The notes beneath the pieces were generated by a model. It saw only the letters and a list, made by a program, of their open reading frames with translations, made no database searches and was not told the DNA's origin. 47,475 nucleotides of DNA, from contig CAKTTR010000005.1 of NCBI GenBank assembly GCA_934615645.1, positions 1 to 47,475 of the forward strand, read 5' to 3'. A program made the position numbers and the translations under genes. This stretch comes from an uncultured Oscillospiraceae bacterium. GTDB taxonomy: Bacteria > Bacillota > Clostridia > Oscillospirales > Oscillospiraceae. Of the stretch, positions 40,349-47,475 are shown piece by piece. Every line of letters starts with the position of its first letter. The stretch's first letter is position 1.

Positions 40349-43300
40349 GTTCTTCCTCCTCCTTTGCCAGGCGCGCCCAGAATTCCGCCGCGCCCGTCGC
40401 CTGCAGGCGGCGGAGCTGGGACGGGTCCGGGTGGCAGATCGGTGCGTAGTCGCAATAGGTGCAGGCGCCGGTGGCGCCGCGGCTGTAGGGGTTGGCGGTG
40501 ATCTTCCCAGCAAAGAGCTCGTCGGTCATCCCGGCCAGCAGGCGGCGCACATGCTGCCGCAGCAGCGCCAGCTGCGCCGGGCTGGCCAGATCGCCGCTGC
40601 GTCCCCCTTTTTTGACGCTGTAGGGCAGGTACCGGGGCGTGCCCTCGGCGGGCTCCATGGCCTGCAGCAGCGCCTCGTCATCCAGGAGCAGGCCCTGGCG
40701 GCGCAGGTCCTTCTGCCGCACGGCGGCCAGCGCGTCGCCATCCAGCGCCTGGGGCAGCGTCAGCAGATTGCACCGGGCGGGGAAATACAGAACGCCCGCC
40801 GGCTTCACCGGGCCGCCAAACTCCCGAGCGCCGTTTTCCTCCAGGGCAAAGAGATACAGCAGCATCTGCAGGCCCAGGCCGGTGAGCAGATCGGTGTAAT
40901 CAAAATCCCGGTGGCCCGTCTTATAATCCACGACACGGACATAGTCGCCCTGGGGCGTATGCAGCAGATCGACCCGGTCGACTGCGCCGGTGAGCAGCGC
41001 CGACCCGGCCTTGCCTTGAATTTCGACGGGCCCCATGGGCGCGCCGGGCCGGAAGGGCAGCTCAAAGCGCACCGGCTCAAAGCGGGACTGGCGCAGCTCG
41101 CCGTCCAGCTCCCGGATGACAGTCAGGATCTCCGTATAATTTCTTTGGAACAGATACGTAAAGCGAGGCGTCTCGACCTCCGGGCCGGGGCGCAGCGCGG
41201 CGGCGCAGGCGTCCATCTGCGCCCGGGCGATGGCCTCGACGGCCTCCGGCGGGACGCTGGCAAAGCCCCCCTGGGCCTGCACCTGCCGGACCGTCTGCTC
41301 CAGCACGGCGTGGACGAACGTCCCATAGACCGGGGCGTTAAACTCTGCCCGGGCCCGGGGCCGGGCCTTGATGCCATAGCGCAGAAAATGCGCCTGGCGG
41401 CACCCGGCAAACGTCTGGATCTGGGACGCGGAGAGGTACAGCTTCTGACCATAGAGCCCCGTCACCGTCCCGCGCTGCAGCAGGCCCGGCGTATAGGCCG
41501 CCCGCTGGCGCAGCGCCGCCATCCGGCGCTTGACAGCGGCATCGTCCAGAAGCGCGGCAGCCTGGGCCGCCGGGCCGCCCTCGGGCAGGACGGCGGACGC
41601 CGCCAGCAGGGCGGGGTCCGAAAACTCCGGCGGATATTGCAGCGCCTCATATTCTGCCAGACGATCCGGAAACAGCCGCTCCATCCGCAGCTGCAAATAC
41701 GACGGCTGCTCCGTCGCGCAGAACCAGAACAGCTGCGCGCCACAGCCCAGCAGCAGCTGGTGCAGCACGGCCAGGTCCCGGGAGAGGGTGCGCCAGCTAT
41801 CCGGCGCGAGGGCGATGCCCAGGGCCTGCAGCTGCGCCCGCTCCTGGTCGCTGAAGACGCCGGTGGGGGCCGCATACTGGGGCAGCACGCCTTCATCGCA
41901 GCCCGTCAGCAGCAGCGCCCGGGGCGTATGGAACCGCAGATCGCCGATGCTGCCGCAGACGACGCAATCCAGCGCCGCCGGGATGCTGGCCACATGGTAC
42001 TGCTGCAGCAGCACCTGCAGCAGCTGGGCAAACTGGGCCGCCTCGACAGGCGTCGCAGCCAGGAGGCTGTACATCTGCTCCAGGGCGCCGATGAGGATCT
42101 CATGCAGCTGGGCCGTCTGCTGGGACGCCTGGAGCTGGCCCGCATCGTATTGGGCCTGGGCCTGCTGCTCCAGCTGGCCATCCAGCCCGATCTCTTCCAA
42201 GAACGCGTAAAACGCCTGAACCATCGGCCCGGCGGCTGCCGCCGACTCCAGCGCGCGGCGCAGGCGCAGCAGTGGGGCCAGGGCCTGGGCGCGCAGCTCG
42301 TTCAGGTGGGCAAGCTGGGCCCGGGCATCGTCGTCCCACGCGGCGTCGTAGCCTGCGGGGTGGGCCGTCCAATCAGACGCCCAGCGGCTGCCGGAGATAT
42401 TCCAGACCAGGGCGTAGTTTTCCAGCAAATCGACATCCGCCCGCGCAACGCCTGCCAGGCCGGATTTGAGCCAGCGCAGGACATCCTCCCGCTCCAGACC
42501 GTCGGTGGCGGCGTCCAGCGCGGCGAGGACCATCTCAAACACCGGCTCCTGCAGCAGGGGCCGCTGCCCGGCAAAATACGCGGGGATGCCATACTGCCGC
42601 AGGACGGTCTGCAGCGCTGTGCGCCCGGCAGGGTCGTCCGCCGCGGCGACGGCGATCTCCCGATAGCGGAAGCCCTGGCGCAGCAGCTGCAAAATCGTCG
42701 CCGCCACAGCTTGGGCCTGGGCAAACGGGCCGTCGAACCGCCGCAGATGCACGCACGACGCCTTCCCGGACCAGGCCGCTCCGCCAGGGGCAAACAAATG
42801 CCGGGCGGCAAAGAGGATCTCGTCATTCCGCGCTGGGGCCACCTGCCGGACGAACACCCGCTGCCCGGCCTGGGCCGCCGCTCGCAGCAGCGCCCGGGCC
42901 GTCTCGCGGGCCGTATCAAAGACCGGCAGGCCGCGCTCAAGACCGTCGCAGCACAGGCAGAGGGTCACCGGCGCGCCGGACCGCAGCAGCTGCTGCAAGA
43001 TCTCCAGCTCCACGCCGGTAAAATCAGAAAAACCATCGAGATAAAACGCCTTGTCCCGGGCAAAATCCGTCTGGCCCAGTCGCTTGGAAAGATAGGCCAG
43101 GCGGTCACGGGGGTCCTGCTGCCCGGCGGCGCAGACAGTATCGTAGCTCTCAAGGATCAGGCTCAGCTCCTCCAGCTTTCCGGCAAGCAGGCCCTCGGTC
43201 TGATCCGCAGCACGGCGCAGGTCAGACGCCGTCACGCCGTAGCTCTTCCACTCGTCCACCGCTGCCAGCAGCTCCGGCAGGAGCGCGGCCCGGCGGCTGC

Positions 43301-43619
43301 CGGCGGCATAGCGCTTGAGCCGGGAGCGGACCTGCTCCAGCGCCTGGGCCATGGCCAGGACGCGCCCGCCCTGGTCCAGCGTCTGCCGGGCCACACCGCC
43401 GGACGCGGCAAAAACCCGGTTGGCAAGCCGGGTGAAGCTCAGCACCTGGGCATGGCGGCAGATGCCGCTGCCGCCCTTACGGCACAGCTGCTGCTCCGCC
43501 GCGAAGGACGCCTGCTCCGGCACGATCCAGATCCGCTGGCCATCTCCGGGCTGGCAGAGCGCCGCCAGGAGCGCGGCCCGGTTTGCCTGCCAGTCCTCCC
43601 CCCATATAATCTGCAGCAT
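40335..43619 (-). CDS. addB: AddB nuclease subunit
   Basis: The 1094-residue partner of AddA carries the second nuclease and an iron-sulphur site. The nuclease motif is RVVDYKTGHRDFD. The four cluster Cys are one in TFAGCRQAHFLRYG and three in CTYCDYAPICH near the C-terminus. The N-terminus reads MLQIIWGEDWQANRAALLAA, where other AddB proteins have a Walker A loop; GxxGxGKT is absent. Central helicase-like sequence is retained. The ATG at 43619 has AGAAGGTG upstream. The promoter overlaps the terminator of trmH. The two genes form an addB-addA operon. Confidence 0.93.
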   Translation of the reverse strand: MLQIIWGEDWQANRAALLAALCQPGDGQRIWIVPEQASFAAEQQLCRKGGSGICRHAQVLSFTRLANRVFAASGGVARQTLDQGGRVLAMAQALEQVRSRLKRYAAGSRRAALLPELLAAVDEWKSYGVTASDLRRAADQTEGLLAGKLEELSLILESYDTVCAAGQQDPRDRLAYLSKRLGQTDFARDKAFYLDGFSDFTGVELEILQQLLRSGAPVTLCLCCDGLERGLPVFDTARETARALLRAAAQAGQRVFVRQVAPARNDEILFAARHLFAPGGAAWSGKASCVHLRRFDGPFAQAQAVAATILQLLRQGFRYREIAVAAADDPAGRTALQTVLRQYGIPAYFAGQRPLLQEPVFEMVLAALDAATDGLEREDVLRWLKSGLAGVARADVDLLENYALVWNISGSRWASDWTAHPAGYDAAWDDDARAQLAHLNELRAQALAPLLRLRRALESAAAAGPMVQAFYAFLEEIGLDGQLEQQAQAQYDAGQLQASQQTAQLHEILIGALEQMYSLLAATPVEAAQFAQLLQVLLQQYHVASIPAALDCVVCGSIGDLRFHTPRALLLTGCDEGVLPQYAAPTGVFSDQERAQLQALGIALAPDSWRTLSRDLAVLHQLLLGCGAQLFWFCATEQPSYLQLRMERLFPDRLAEYEALQYPPEFSDPALLAASAVLPEGGPAAQAAALLDDAAVKRRMAALRQRAAYTPGLLQRGTVTGLYGQKLYLSASQIQTFAGCRQAHFLRYGIKARPRARAEFNAPVYGTFVHAVLEQTVRQVQAQGGFASVPPEAVEAIARAQMDACAAALRPGPEVETPRFTYLFQRNYTEILTVIRELDGELRQSRFEPVRFELPFRPGAPMGPVEIQGKAGSALLTGAVDRVDLLHTPQGDYVRVVDYKTGHRDFDYTDLLTGLGLQMLLYLFALEENGAREFGGPVKPAGVLYFPARCNLLTLPQALDGDALAAVRQKDLRRQGLLLDDEALLQAMEPAEGTPRYLPYSVKKGGRSGDLASPAQLALLRQHVRRLLAGMTDELFAGKITANPYSRGATGACTYCDYAPICHPDPSQLRRLQATGAAEFWARLAKEEEEHGKV

Positions 43620-43671
43620 CGCCGCACCTTCTTTCGATTTTGTTATCTCACATTGGTCGGGCAGCCCGCGA

Positions 43672-43707
43672 TAAAAAAGGGGCAGGCGGCCCGACGCCGT
43701 CTGCCTC
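43672..43707 (-). terminator. trmH terminator
   Basis: On the minus strand positions 43705-43696 pair with 43690-43681 (nine of ten bases), followed by CCTTTTTT at 43680-43673. It lies just past the trmH stop. The predicted start of the addB transcript falls inside its first arm. Confidence 0.75.
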
Positions 43708-43708
43708 T

Positions 43709-43737
43709 ATTATACATAATTCGCAGCCCTTTGCCAA
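43709..43737 (-). promoter_or_regulatory. Promoter of addB-addA
   Basis: On the minus strand TTGGCA (43737-43732) and TATAAT (43714-43709) are separated by 17 bp. The -35 box lies immediately after the trmH stop codon. Confidence 0.75.
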
Positions 43738-43738
43738 C

Positions 43739-44551
43739 TCATAGGCGAGGCCGCAGCTGCCAAAATGCCACGGCGCTGGCCGCCGCCACATTGAGAGAGT
43801 CCACCCCGTGAGACATGGGGATCTGGACAGCGCAGTCGCAGGCAGCAATGGTCTCCGGGCGCAGGCCGGTGCCTTCGGTTCCCAGGACGATGGCCAGGCG
43901 GTCATGGCGGGGGAGCGCCGGGTCATCCATGGAGCGGGCGTCGGGCGTCAGGGCCATGGCGGCGCAGTAAAAGCCTGCCGCCTGCAGCTGCGAAAGCCAC
44001 CCTTCCCGGGGCAAGAATGCCCAGGGGAGCTGAAATACCGTCCCCATGCTCACGCGGACGGCGCGGCGGCATAAGGGGTCGCAGCAGTCGGCTGTCAGCA
44101 GGACGGCGTCGATCCCCAACGCGGCGGCGGAACGGAAGATCGCACCGAGATTCGTCGAATCCACGATGCTCTCCAGGACGGCCAGGCGCTTGGCCCCGGG
44201 AAGCAGCTGGGAAAGTGGCGGCTGGGCCGGGCGGCGCATGGCGCACAGGACGCCCCGGGTCAGCGTATAGCCCGTCAGGCCCGCCAGGCAGGCCCGGCTG
44301 GCCGTATAGACCGGGACATCGCCGCAGCGCGCCAGCAGGGCGCTGGCCTGGCCGGTGATCTTCTCCCGCTCCATCAAAAACGAGACGGGCTGGCACCCGG
44401 CGTCCAGCGCCGTGCCGATGACCTTCGGGCTCTCGGCAATGAACAGCGCCCGCTCCGGCGCGACGCGGCTGCGCAGCTGCGCCTGGGTCAGCTGGGTATA
44501 GACCGCCAGCTCCGGCGCGGTCAAGTCGGTGATTTCTATGATATTGACCAT
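43739..44551 (-). CDS. SpoU/TrmH-family RNA 2'-O-methyltransferase
   Basis: The 270-residue SPOUT enzyme has the three family motifs: DSTNLGAIFRSAAALGIDAV (motif 1), LAIVLGTEGTGL (motif 2) and IPMSHGVDSLNVAAASAVAF (motif 3), which build the trefoil-knot SAM site. The N-terminal part (1-100) is an L30e-like RNA-binding region. It methylates ribose in rRNA or tRNA; the exact site cannot be told. The ATG at 44551 has GGAGGG 7 nt upstream; a TTG five codons upstream overlaps that site and is rejected. Confidence 0.92.
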   Translation of the reverse strand: MVNIIEITDLTAPELAVYTQLTQAQLRSRVAPERALFIAESPKVIGTALDAGCQPVSFLMEREKITGQASALLARCGDVPVYTASRACLAGLTGYTLTRGVLCAMRRPAQPPLSQLLPGAKRLAVLESIVDSTNLGAIFRSAAALGIDAVLLTADCCDPLCRRAVRVSMGTVFQLPWAFLPREGWLSQLQAAGFYCAAMALTPDARSMDDPALPRHDRLAIVLGTEGTGLRPETIAACDCAVQIPMSHGVDSLNVAAASAVAFWQLRPRL

Positions 44552-44691
44552 CGTTTTGCCCTCCAAATCCCCGCCGCGCCATGAGCGAGTGCGCGGGATA
44601 TGTCTAATTTTCCCTCGGGCTTCATTATAACCGAACGCAATTCCGCATGCAAGAACAGCGCCCTATTTTAGTTAAATTCAACAATTATATT

Positions 44692-44718
44692 GTGAAAAAT
44701 TTGTATACTATTTTTCAC
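44692..44718 (+). promoter_or_regulatory. Inverted repeat upstream of the NCS2 permease, probable operator
   Basis: GTGAAAAAT (44692-44700) and ATTTTTCAC (44710-44718) form a perfect 9-bp inverted repeat around TTGTATACT. It is AT-rich with no T-run terminator pattern, which suits a dimeric DNA-binding protein better than RNA structure. Confidence 0.5.
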
Positions 44719-44748
44719 TTTGTTGGCATGTAAGACGCATTTTCGGAG

Positions 44749-44819
44749 TTGACAAAATCCCTGAAACACTTTAGAATGTATTACAACGTTATAGCAATAT
44801 CACGCTATAGCAATCTCAC
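44749..44819 (+). promoter_or_regulatory. NCS2 permease promoter with downstream direct repeats
   Basis: TTGACA at 44749-44754 and TAGAAT at 44772-44777 have a 17-bp spacer, so transcription should start near 44784. The first transcribed bases contain two direct repeats, TATAGCAATATCAC (44790-44803) and TATAGCAATCTCAC (44806-44819), 16 bp apart. No purine riboswitch is recognised. Confidence 0.7.
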
Positions 44820-44861
44820 ACACAAGGAGGGTGCGGCGTATCCCGCCGCCACAGGAGAGCA

Positions 44862-46364
44862 ATGAAAAAGAAGTACAGTTCCCCCTATGAGCTGGACGGA
44901 CGTCTCCCGTTAAAGACGGCCATCCCCCTTGGCATGCAGCACGTGCTTGCCATGTTTATCGGCAACCTGACTGCCCCGATCGTCATTTTGGGTGTCTGCG
45001 GCGTTGCCAGCGGTTCCCCGATCCATGTCACGATCCTCAGCAATGCGATGTTCATTGCCGGTATCGTCACCCTGTTCCAGCTGTACCCCGTCTGGAAGGT
45101 CGGCGCGAAGCTGCCCATCGTCATGGGCACGGACGCTGGCGTTCTTGGCATTTACATCAGCGTCCTGACGCTGCTGGGCGGCGGCTTTGATTCTTACGGC
45201 GTCTTGCTGGGCGCTTGTATCATCGGCGGCTTTGTCGAAGTGATCATCGGCTGCTTCTACAAATACGTCGAAAAGCTGTTCCCGCCGGTCGTTATCGGCG
45301 TTGTGCTGACGGCCATCGGCATCAGCCTGATTCCTGTCGGCGTCAACACCTTCTGCGGCGGCGACGGCGCGTTGGACTTCGGCTCCACCGCAAACCTCTT
45401 CTTGGCTGGTCTGGTCCTCGCTTCTGCGCTGATCTTCCAGTTTGCATTCAAGGGCTTCATCAGCAACATCTCCCTGCTGCTGGCTATCGTCGTCGGCTAT
45501 ATCGCGGCGATCATTATGAACCTCACGATGCCCCATACGTTTATGACGACGGACGCCAGCGGCGCTGCCGTCGAAGTAACGAAGTCCTGGGTCATGAACT
45601 GGTCCGCCATTGGGGAAGCGTCCTGGTTCGCACTGCCAAAATTCATGCCAGTCAAGCTTGGCTTTGATATCCGCGCCATCGTGCCGGTCTGCTTTATGTT
45701 CGTCGCCATGACGATGAACACCATGGCCTGCGTCAGCGCACTGACGAAGATCGCCCTGGGCCGCAAGATCACCCACCGGGAAGTCACCGGTGCGCTGAAC
45801 TGCGACGGCCTCGGCTCCAGCTTGGCAGCCATCTTCGGCGTCCTGCCGAACACGGCCTTCACCCAGAACATCGGCATGGTCAACATGACCCGCATCGTCA
45901 ACCGCTATTCTGTCCTGATGGGCGCGATCTTCCTGATCCTCTGCGGCTTCTGCCCGAAGCTGATGTCCGTCATCTCCATCATGCCCCCCGCTGTCCTGGG
46001 CGGCGTGGTCTGCTACATGTTCGGTACGATCCTGGTCGGCGGCATCGAGCTGCTGGGTGACGAAGGCTTCGGCCCCCGGAACACGGCCATCATCGCAGTC
46101 TCCATCGGCGTCGCTTTTGCCCTGGGCAACCGGGAAGGCTCCATGGTTGGTCTGCCCAACTGGTTCACCTCCCTGTTCGCTTCCTCCGGCGTCGCCTTCG
46201 CTGCGTTCAGCGCGCTGGTGCTCAACCTGATCCTGCCGAAGGAGAAAAAAGGCCAGAAGCAGGCCCAGCAGCCGACGACGGAAGCCATTGCCGACGAAGC
46301 GGCGGCTTTGAGCGGCGATACCACGGCGGCGATCACACCGGAATCCGTTCCGACGGAGGCTTGA
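44862..46364 (+). CDS. NCS2-family nucleobase (xanthine/uric acid type) permease
   Basis: The 500-residue protein has about fourteen membrane segments. GMQHVLAMFIGNLTAPIVIL opens the family core. The signature LPNTAFTQNIGMVNMT corresponds to the NCS2 motif NxTxxxQNxGxxxxT. The MGTDAGVLGIYI stretch is the substrate-site region. Conserved residues suit purine import by proton or sodium symport. A hydrophilic Ala/Glu-rich tail (from about residue 465) is extra. AGGAG lies 6 nt before the ATG at 44862. It has its own promoter and operator-like repeats and is followed by terminators, so it is a single-gene unit. Confidence 0.93.
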   Translation: MKKKYSSPYELDGRLPLKTAIPLGMQHVLAMFIGNLTAPIVILGVCGVASGSPIHVTILSNAMFIAGIVTLFQLYPVWKVGAKLPIVMGTDAGVLGIYISVLTLLGGGFDSYGVLLGACIIGGFVEVIIGCFYKYVEKLFPPVVIGVVLTAIGISLIPVGVNTFCGGDGALDFGSTANLFLAGLVLASALIFQFAFKGFISNISLLLAIVVGYIAAIIMNLTMPHTFMTTDASGAAVEVTKSWVMNWSAIGEASWFALPKFMPVKLGFDIRAIVPVCFMFVAMTMNTMACVSALTKIALGRKITHREVTGALNCDGLGSSLAAIFGVLPNTAFTQNIGMVNMTRIVNRYSVLMGAIFLILCGFCPKLMSVISIMPPAVLGGVVCYMFGTILVGGIELLGDEGFGPRNTAIIAVSIGVAFALGNREGSMVGLPNWFTSLFASSGVAFAAFSALVLNLILPKEKKGQKQAQQPTTEAIADEAAALSGDTTAAITPESVPTEA

Positions 46365-46426
46365 TTGTCCCCCCTTCCCCTGCTATCTCATGCATTCCTT
46401 TTTCACATTCCTTTCTAAAAAATGCG

Positions 46427-46470
46427 GGAAAGGCCGTCTGTCAGCTCTCGGGCTGCAGGCGGCCTTTTCC
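46427..46470 (+). terminator. Terminator after the NCS2 permease
   Basis: GGAAAGGCCG (46427-46436) pairs with CGGCCTTTTCC (46460-46470) with one bulge. The inner CAGC/GCTG hairpin is also possible. Confidence 0.7.
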
Positions 46471-46482
46471 GGCGAGATGGGA

Positions 46483-46518
46483 ACCCCGCCCCGGCAAAAC
46501 GCCGGGGCGGGGTCAGTT
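46483..46518. terminator. Strong GC hairpin, second terminator
   Basis: Positions 46483-46495 are perfectly complementary to 46501-46513 (13 bp, AAAAC loop), followed on the plus strand by CAGTTTTT. It lies between convergent genes. Confidence 0.75.
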
Positions 46519-46614
46519 TTTGCAAGTGGGCGGCGCATCTGGCGGCGCAGGCGTGGGTCCGTCCTCGCGTTTCTTTCGTTCTGCGCTGCACTTCTTTCTG
46601 CGCTACGCGCCGGG

Positions 46615-47250
46615 CTACGGGGCCTTCTTTTTATAGCCGCAGTCGCAGTACGGGCCGCCGGAGGCGAGGGTGTACTTCCGCACAAACTCTGTCACGCCGC
46701 CGGCCTCGCTCATCGTATAATCCAGGTGACACAGGGCGGGCGTGAGGTCATAGAAGCCGAGCTCCTGCATCAGCGTGCAGATGCCGCACTTGGTGAAGCG
46801 GCCTTCGTAGCCGCTGCCGTCGGAATATTCGTAAAATTCCATGTTCCACGAGTAGGGGTTCCGGTCCGCCGCCTGGAGGGCTGCCGTCTGCTTCATCGCG
46901 GCGATGTCCTTTTCCGTGAATTTGGACTTTCCGCTCTTTCTGCAAAACCAGCGCATTGGCTTTGTCATCATGGCCTGGGCGTAGTATTGCGTCAGCGGCT
47001 CTACCGTGGGGCGGTGCGGCATGGAAAGTAGAAACGCACCGAGCATGGCGCAGTTGACAGCGTTCATTTGAAACCGGTCCGCCTTTTCAAACTCCGGCAG
47101 CTTCGCGATGATCTGGCGGTATTTGGGCTTCGCCTGCTTCGTGATCTCCGCTGCCGCCGCGGCATCATAGCCGAGCACCGCCGTCAGCTGGCGGCGAAAG
47201 GATTTAGAAAACAGCGCCCACATCCCCAGGGGCATTCCGATGTATTGCAT
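46615..47250 (-). CDS. L-2-amino-thiazoline-4-carboxylic acid hydrolase-like protein
   Basis: About 211 residues. The start MQYIGMPLGMWALFSKSFRR and the cysteine-containing C-terminal part (TKCGICTLMQELGF, then LCHLDYTMSEAGG and TLASGGPYCDCGYKKK) match the ATC-hydrolase family (PF14196-type), which is common in Firmicutes and named after a Pseudomonas enzyme in cysteine formation. The actual reaction of clostridial members is unknown. The ATG at 47250 was chosen because GGAGG lies 7 nt upstream; the 23-codon upstream extension lacks a site. Confidence 0.75.
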   Translation of the reverse strand: MQYIGMPLGMWALFSKSFRRQLTAVLGYDAAAAAEITKQAKPKYRQIIAKLPEFEKADRFQMNAVNCAMLGAFLLSMPHRPTVEPLTQYYAQAMMTKPMRWFCRKSGKSKFTEKDIAAMKQTAALQAADRNPYSWNMEFYEYSDGSGYEGRFTKCGICTLMQELGFYDLTPALCHLDYTMSEAGGVTEFVRKYTLASGGPYCDCGYKKKAP

Positions 47251-47332
47251 TGCATAACCTCCTATTTTATCCGCCCAGCGTACGCACGACGCCAGGCCGT
47301 GTTTTTTTATCGGCACCACAGGTTAGCTTTCT

Positions 47333-47461
47333 CTAACCCATACCCCCACAAAAAGCCGCCAACGGCAGCTTGCTTATGCGCATTCCAATCTTCACAAAAA
47401 ACACGAAAACTGCTAGCGCAGTTCCGACACCATACAGGGCGAAAGGCTTACCCCAAGGCCA
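47333..47461 (-). other. Open stretch with a membrane-like segment, possible gene remnant
   Basis: On the minus strand, between a TGA and a TAG, 42 codons read WPWGKPFALYGVGTALAVFV and end KLPLAAFCGGMG. They contain one plausible membrane helix but no start codon at the beginning. This could be the frameshifted end of a membrane protein gene beyond the window, or chance. Confidence 0.2.
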
Positions 47462-47475
47462 TCAACAACACAGGC

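Noticed and set aside
40173..43811. Plus-strand open frame of about 1,200 codons opposite addB
   Set aside because: The minus strand encodes a complete AddB with nuclease and Fe-S motifs. The plus frame reads as Arg/Gln/Gly-rich shadow sequence.
46390..47031. Plus-strand frame of 213 codons after the NCS2 permease
   Set aside because: It crosses two terminators and is antisense to the ATC-hydrolase-like gene.
47376..47475. Plus-strand frame starting MRIPIFTKNTK and open to the window end
   Set aside because: It has only 33 codons visible, no ribosome binding site and no recognisable sequence.

Overview
The window reads as chromosome of a GC-rich, spore-forming, strictly anaerobic Firmicute of the class Clostridia. 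Spore formation is indicated by spoVAD-spoVAE and, next to them, a 32-residue Gln/Asn peptide behind a forespore-type promoter. Anaerobic H2 metabolism is indicated by a three-gene electron-bifurcating [FeFe] hydrogenase. Shared ECF vitamin transport, AddAB recombination and strong AGGAGG ribosome binding sites also fit. An Oscillospirales-like gut clostridium is my best guess; no rRNA or tRNA gene is present to confirm it.

Layout. 1-338: end of an IS3-like insertion sequence. 409-3000 (minus): metK and a flavoprotein. 3674-7811 (plus): coaBC, a MATE exporter and a membrane-anchored serpin. 8239-12463 (minus): the bifurcating hydrogenase (hydC-hydB-hydA order of transcription), divergent from a SLOG protein and a Fic protein (12772-13912). 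14200-17609: a small unknown protein, a rhomboid-like protein without catalytic residues, an ECF substrate-binding component and an EamA exporter. 17813-20534: cbiMQO-type Ni/Co uptake. 20883-23576: a strong promoter, a 300-nt structured leader, an MtaA/CmuA-like methyltransferase and an APC permease. 24583-34911: PBP1A with a zinc-ribbon insert, an RlmI-like methyltransferase, ecfA1-ecfA2-ecfT, truA, a DUF5711 protein and a ClpE-like unfoldase. 35060-36612: spoVAD, spoVAE and the Q/N peptide. 36812-44551 (minus): addA, addB, trmH. 44862-47250: an NCS2 purine permease and an ATC-hydrolase-like protein.

How the parts connect. MetK makes SAM for the methyltransferases. The Ni/Co importer could supply cobalt to the corrinoid-dependent methyltransferase. 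The ecfA1A2T module probably energises the solitary S component at 16030. CoaBC and that PanT-like S component may both serve CoA supply. The hydrogenase re-oxidises ferredoxin and NADH.

The most unusual content lies between genes. Five copies (A-E) of a modular 220-410 bp element occupy intergenic gaps. Each is built from hairpins whose stems are conserved by compensatory changes rather than by sequence. One copy (E) is flanked by a 29-bp direct repeat of a host terminator hairpin, as if it had inserted there. Other items worth attention are the unidentified structured leader at 20918-21216, the sigma-G-like promoter in front of the Q/N peptide, and the 12-bp hairpin that buries the ribosome binding site of the small protein at 14200-14439.
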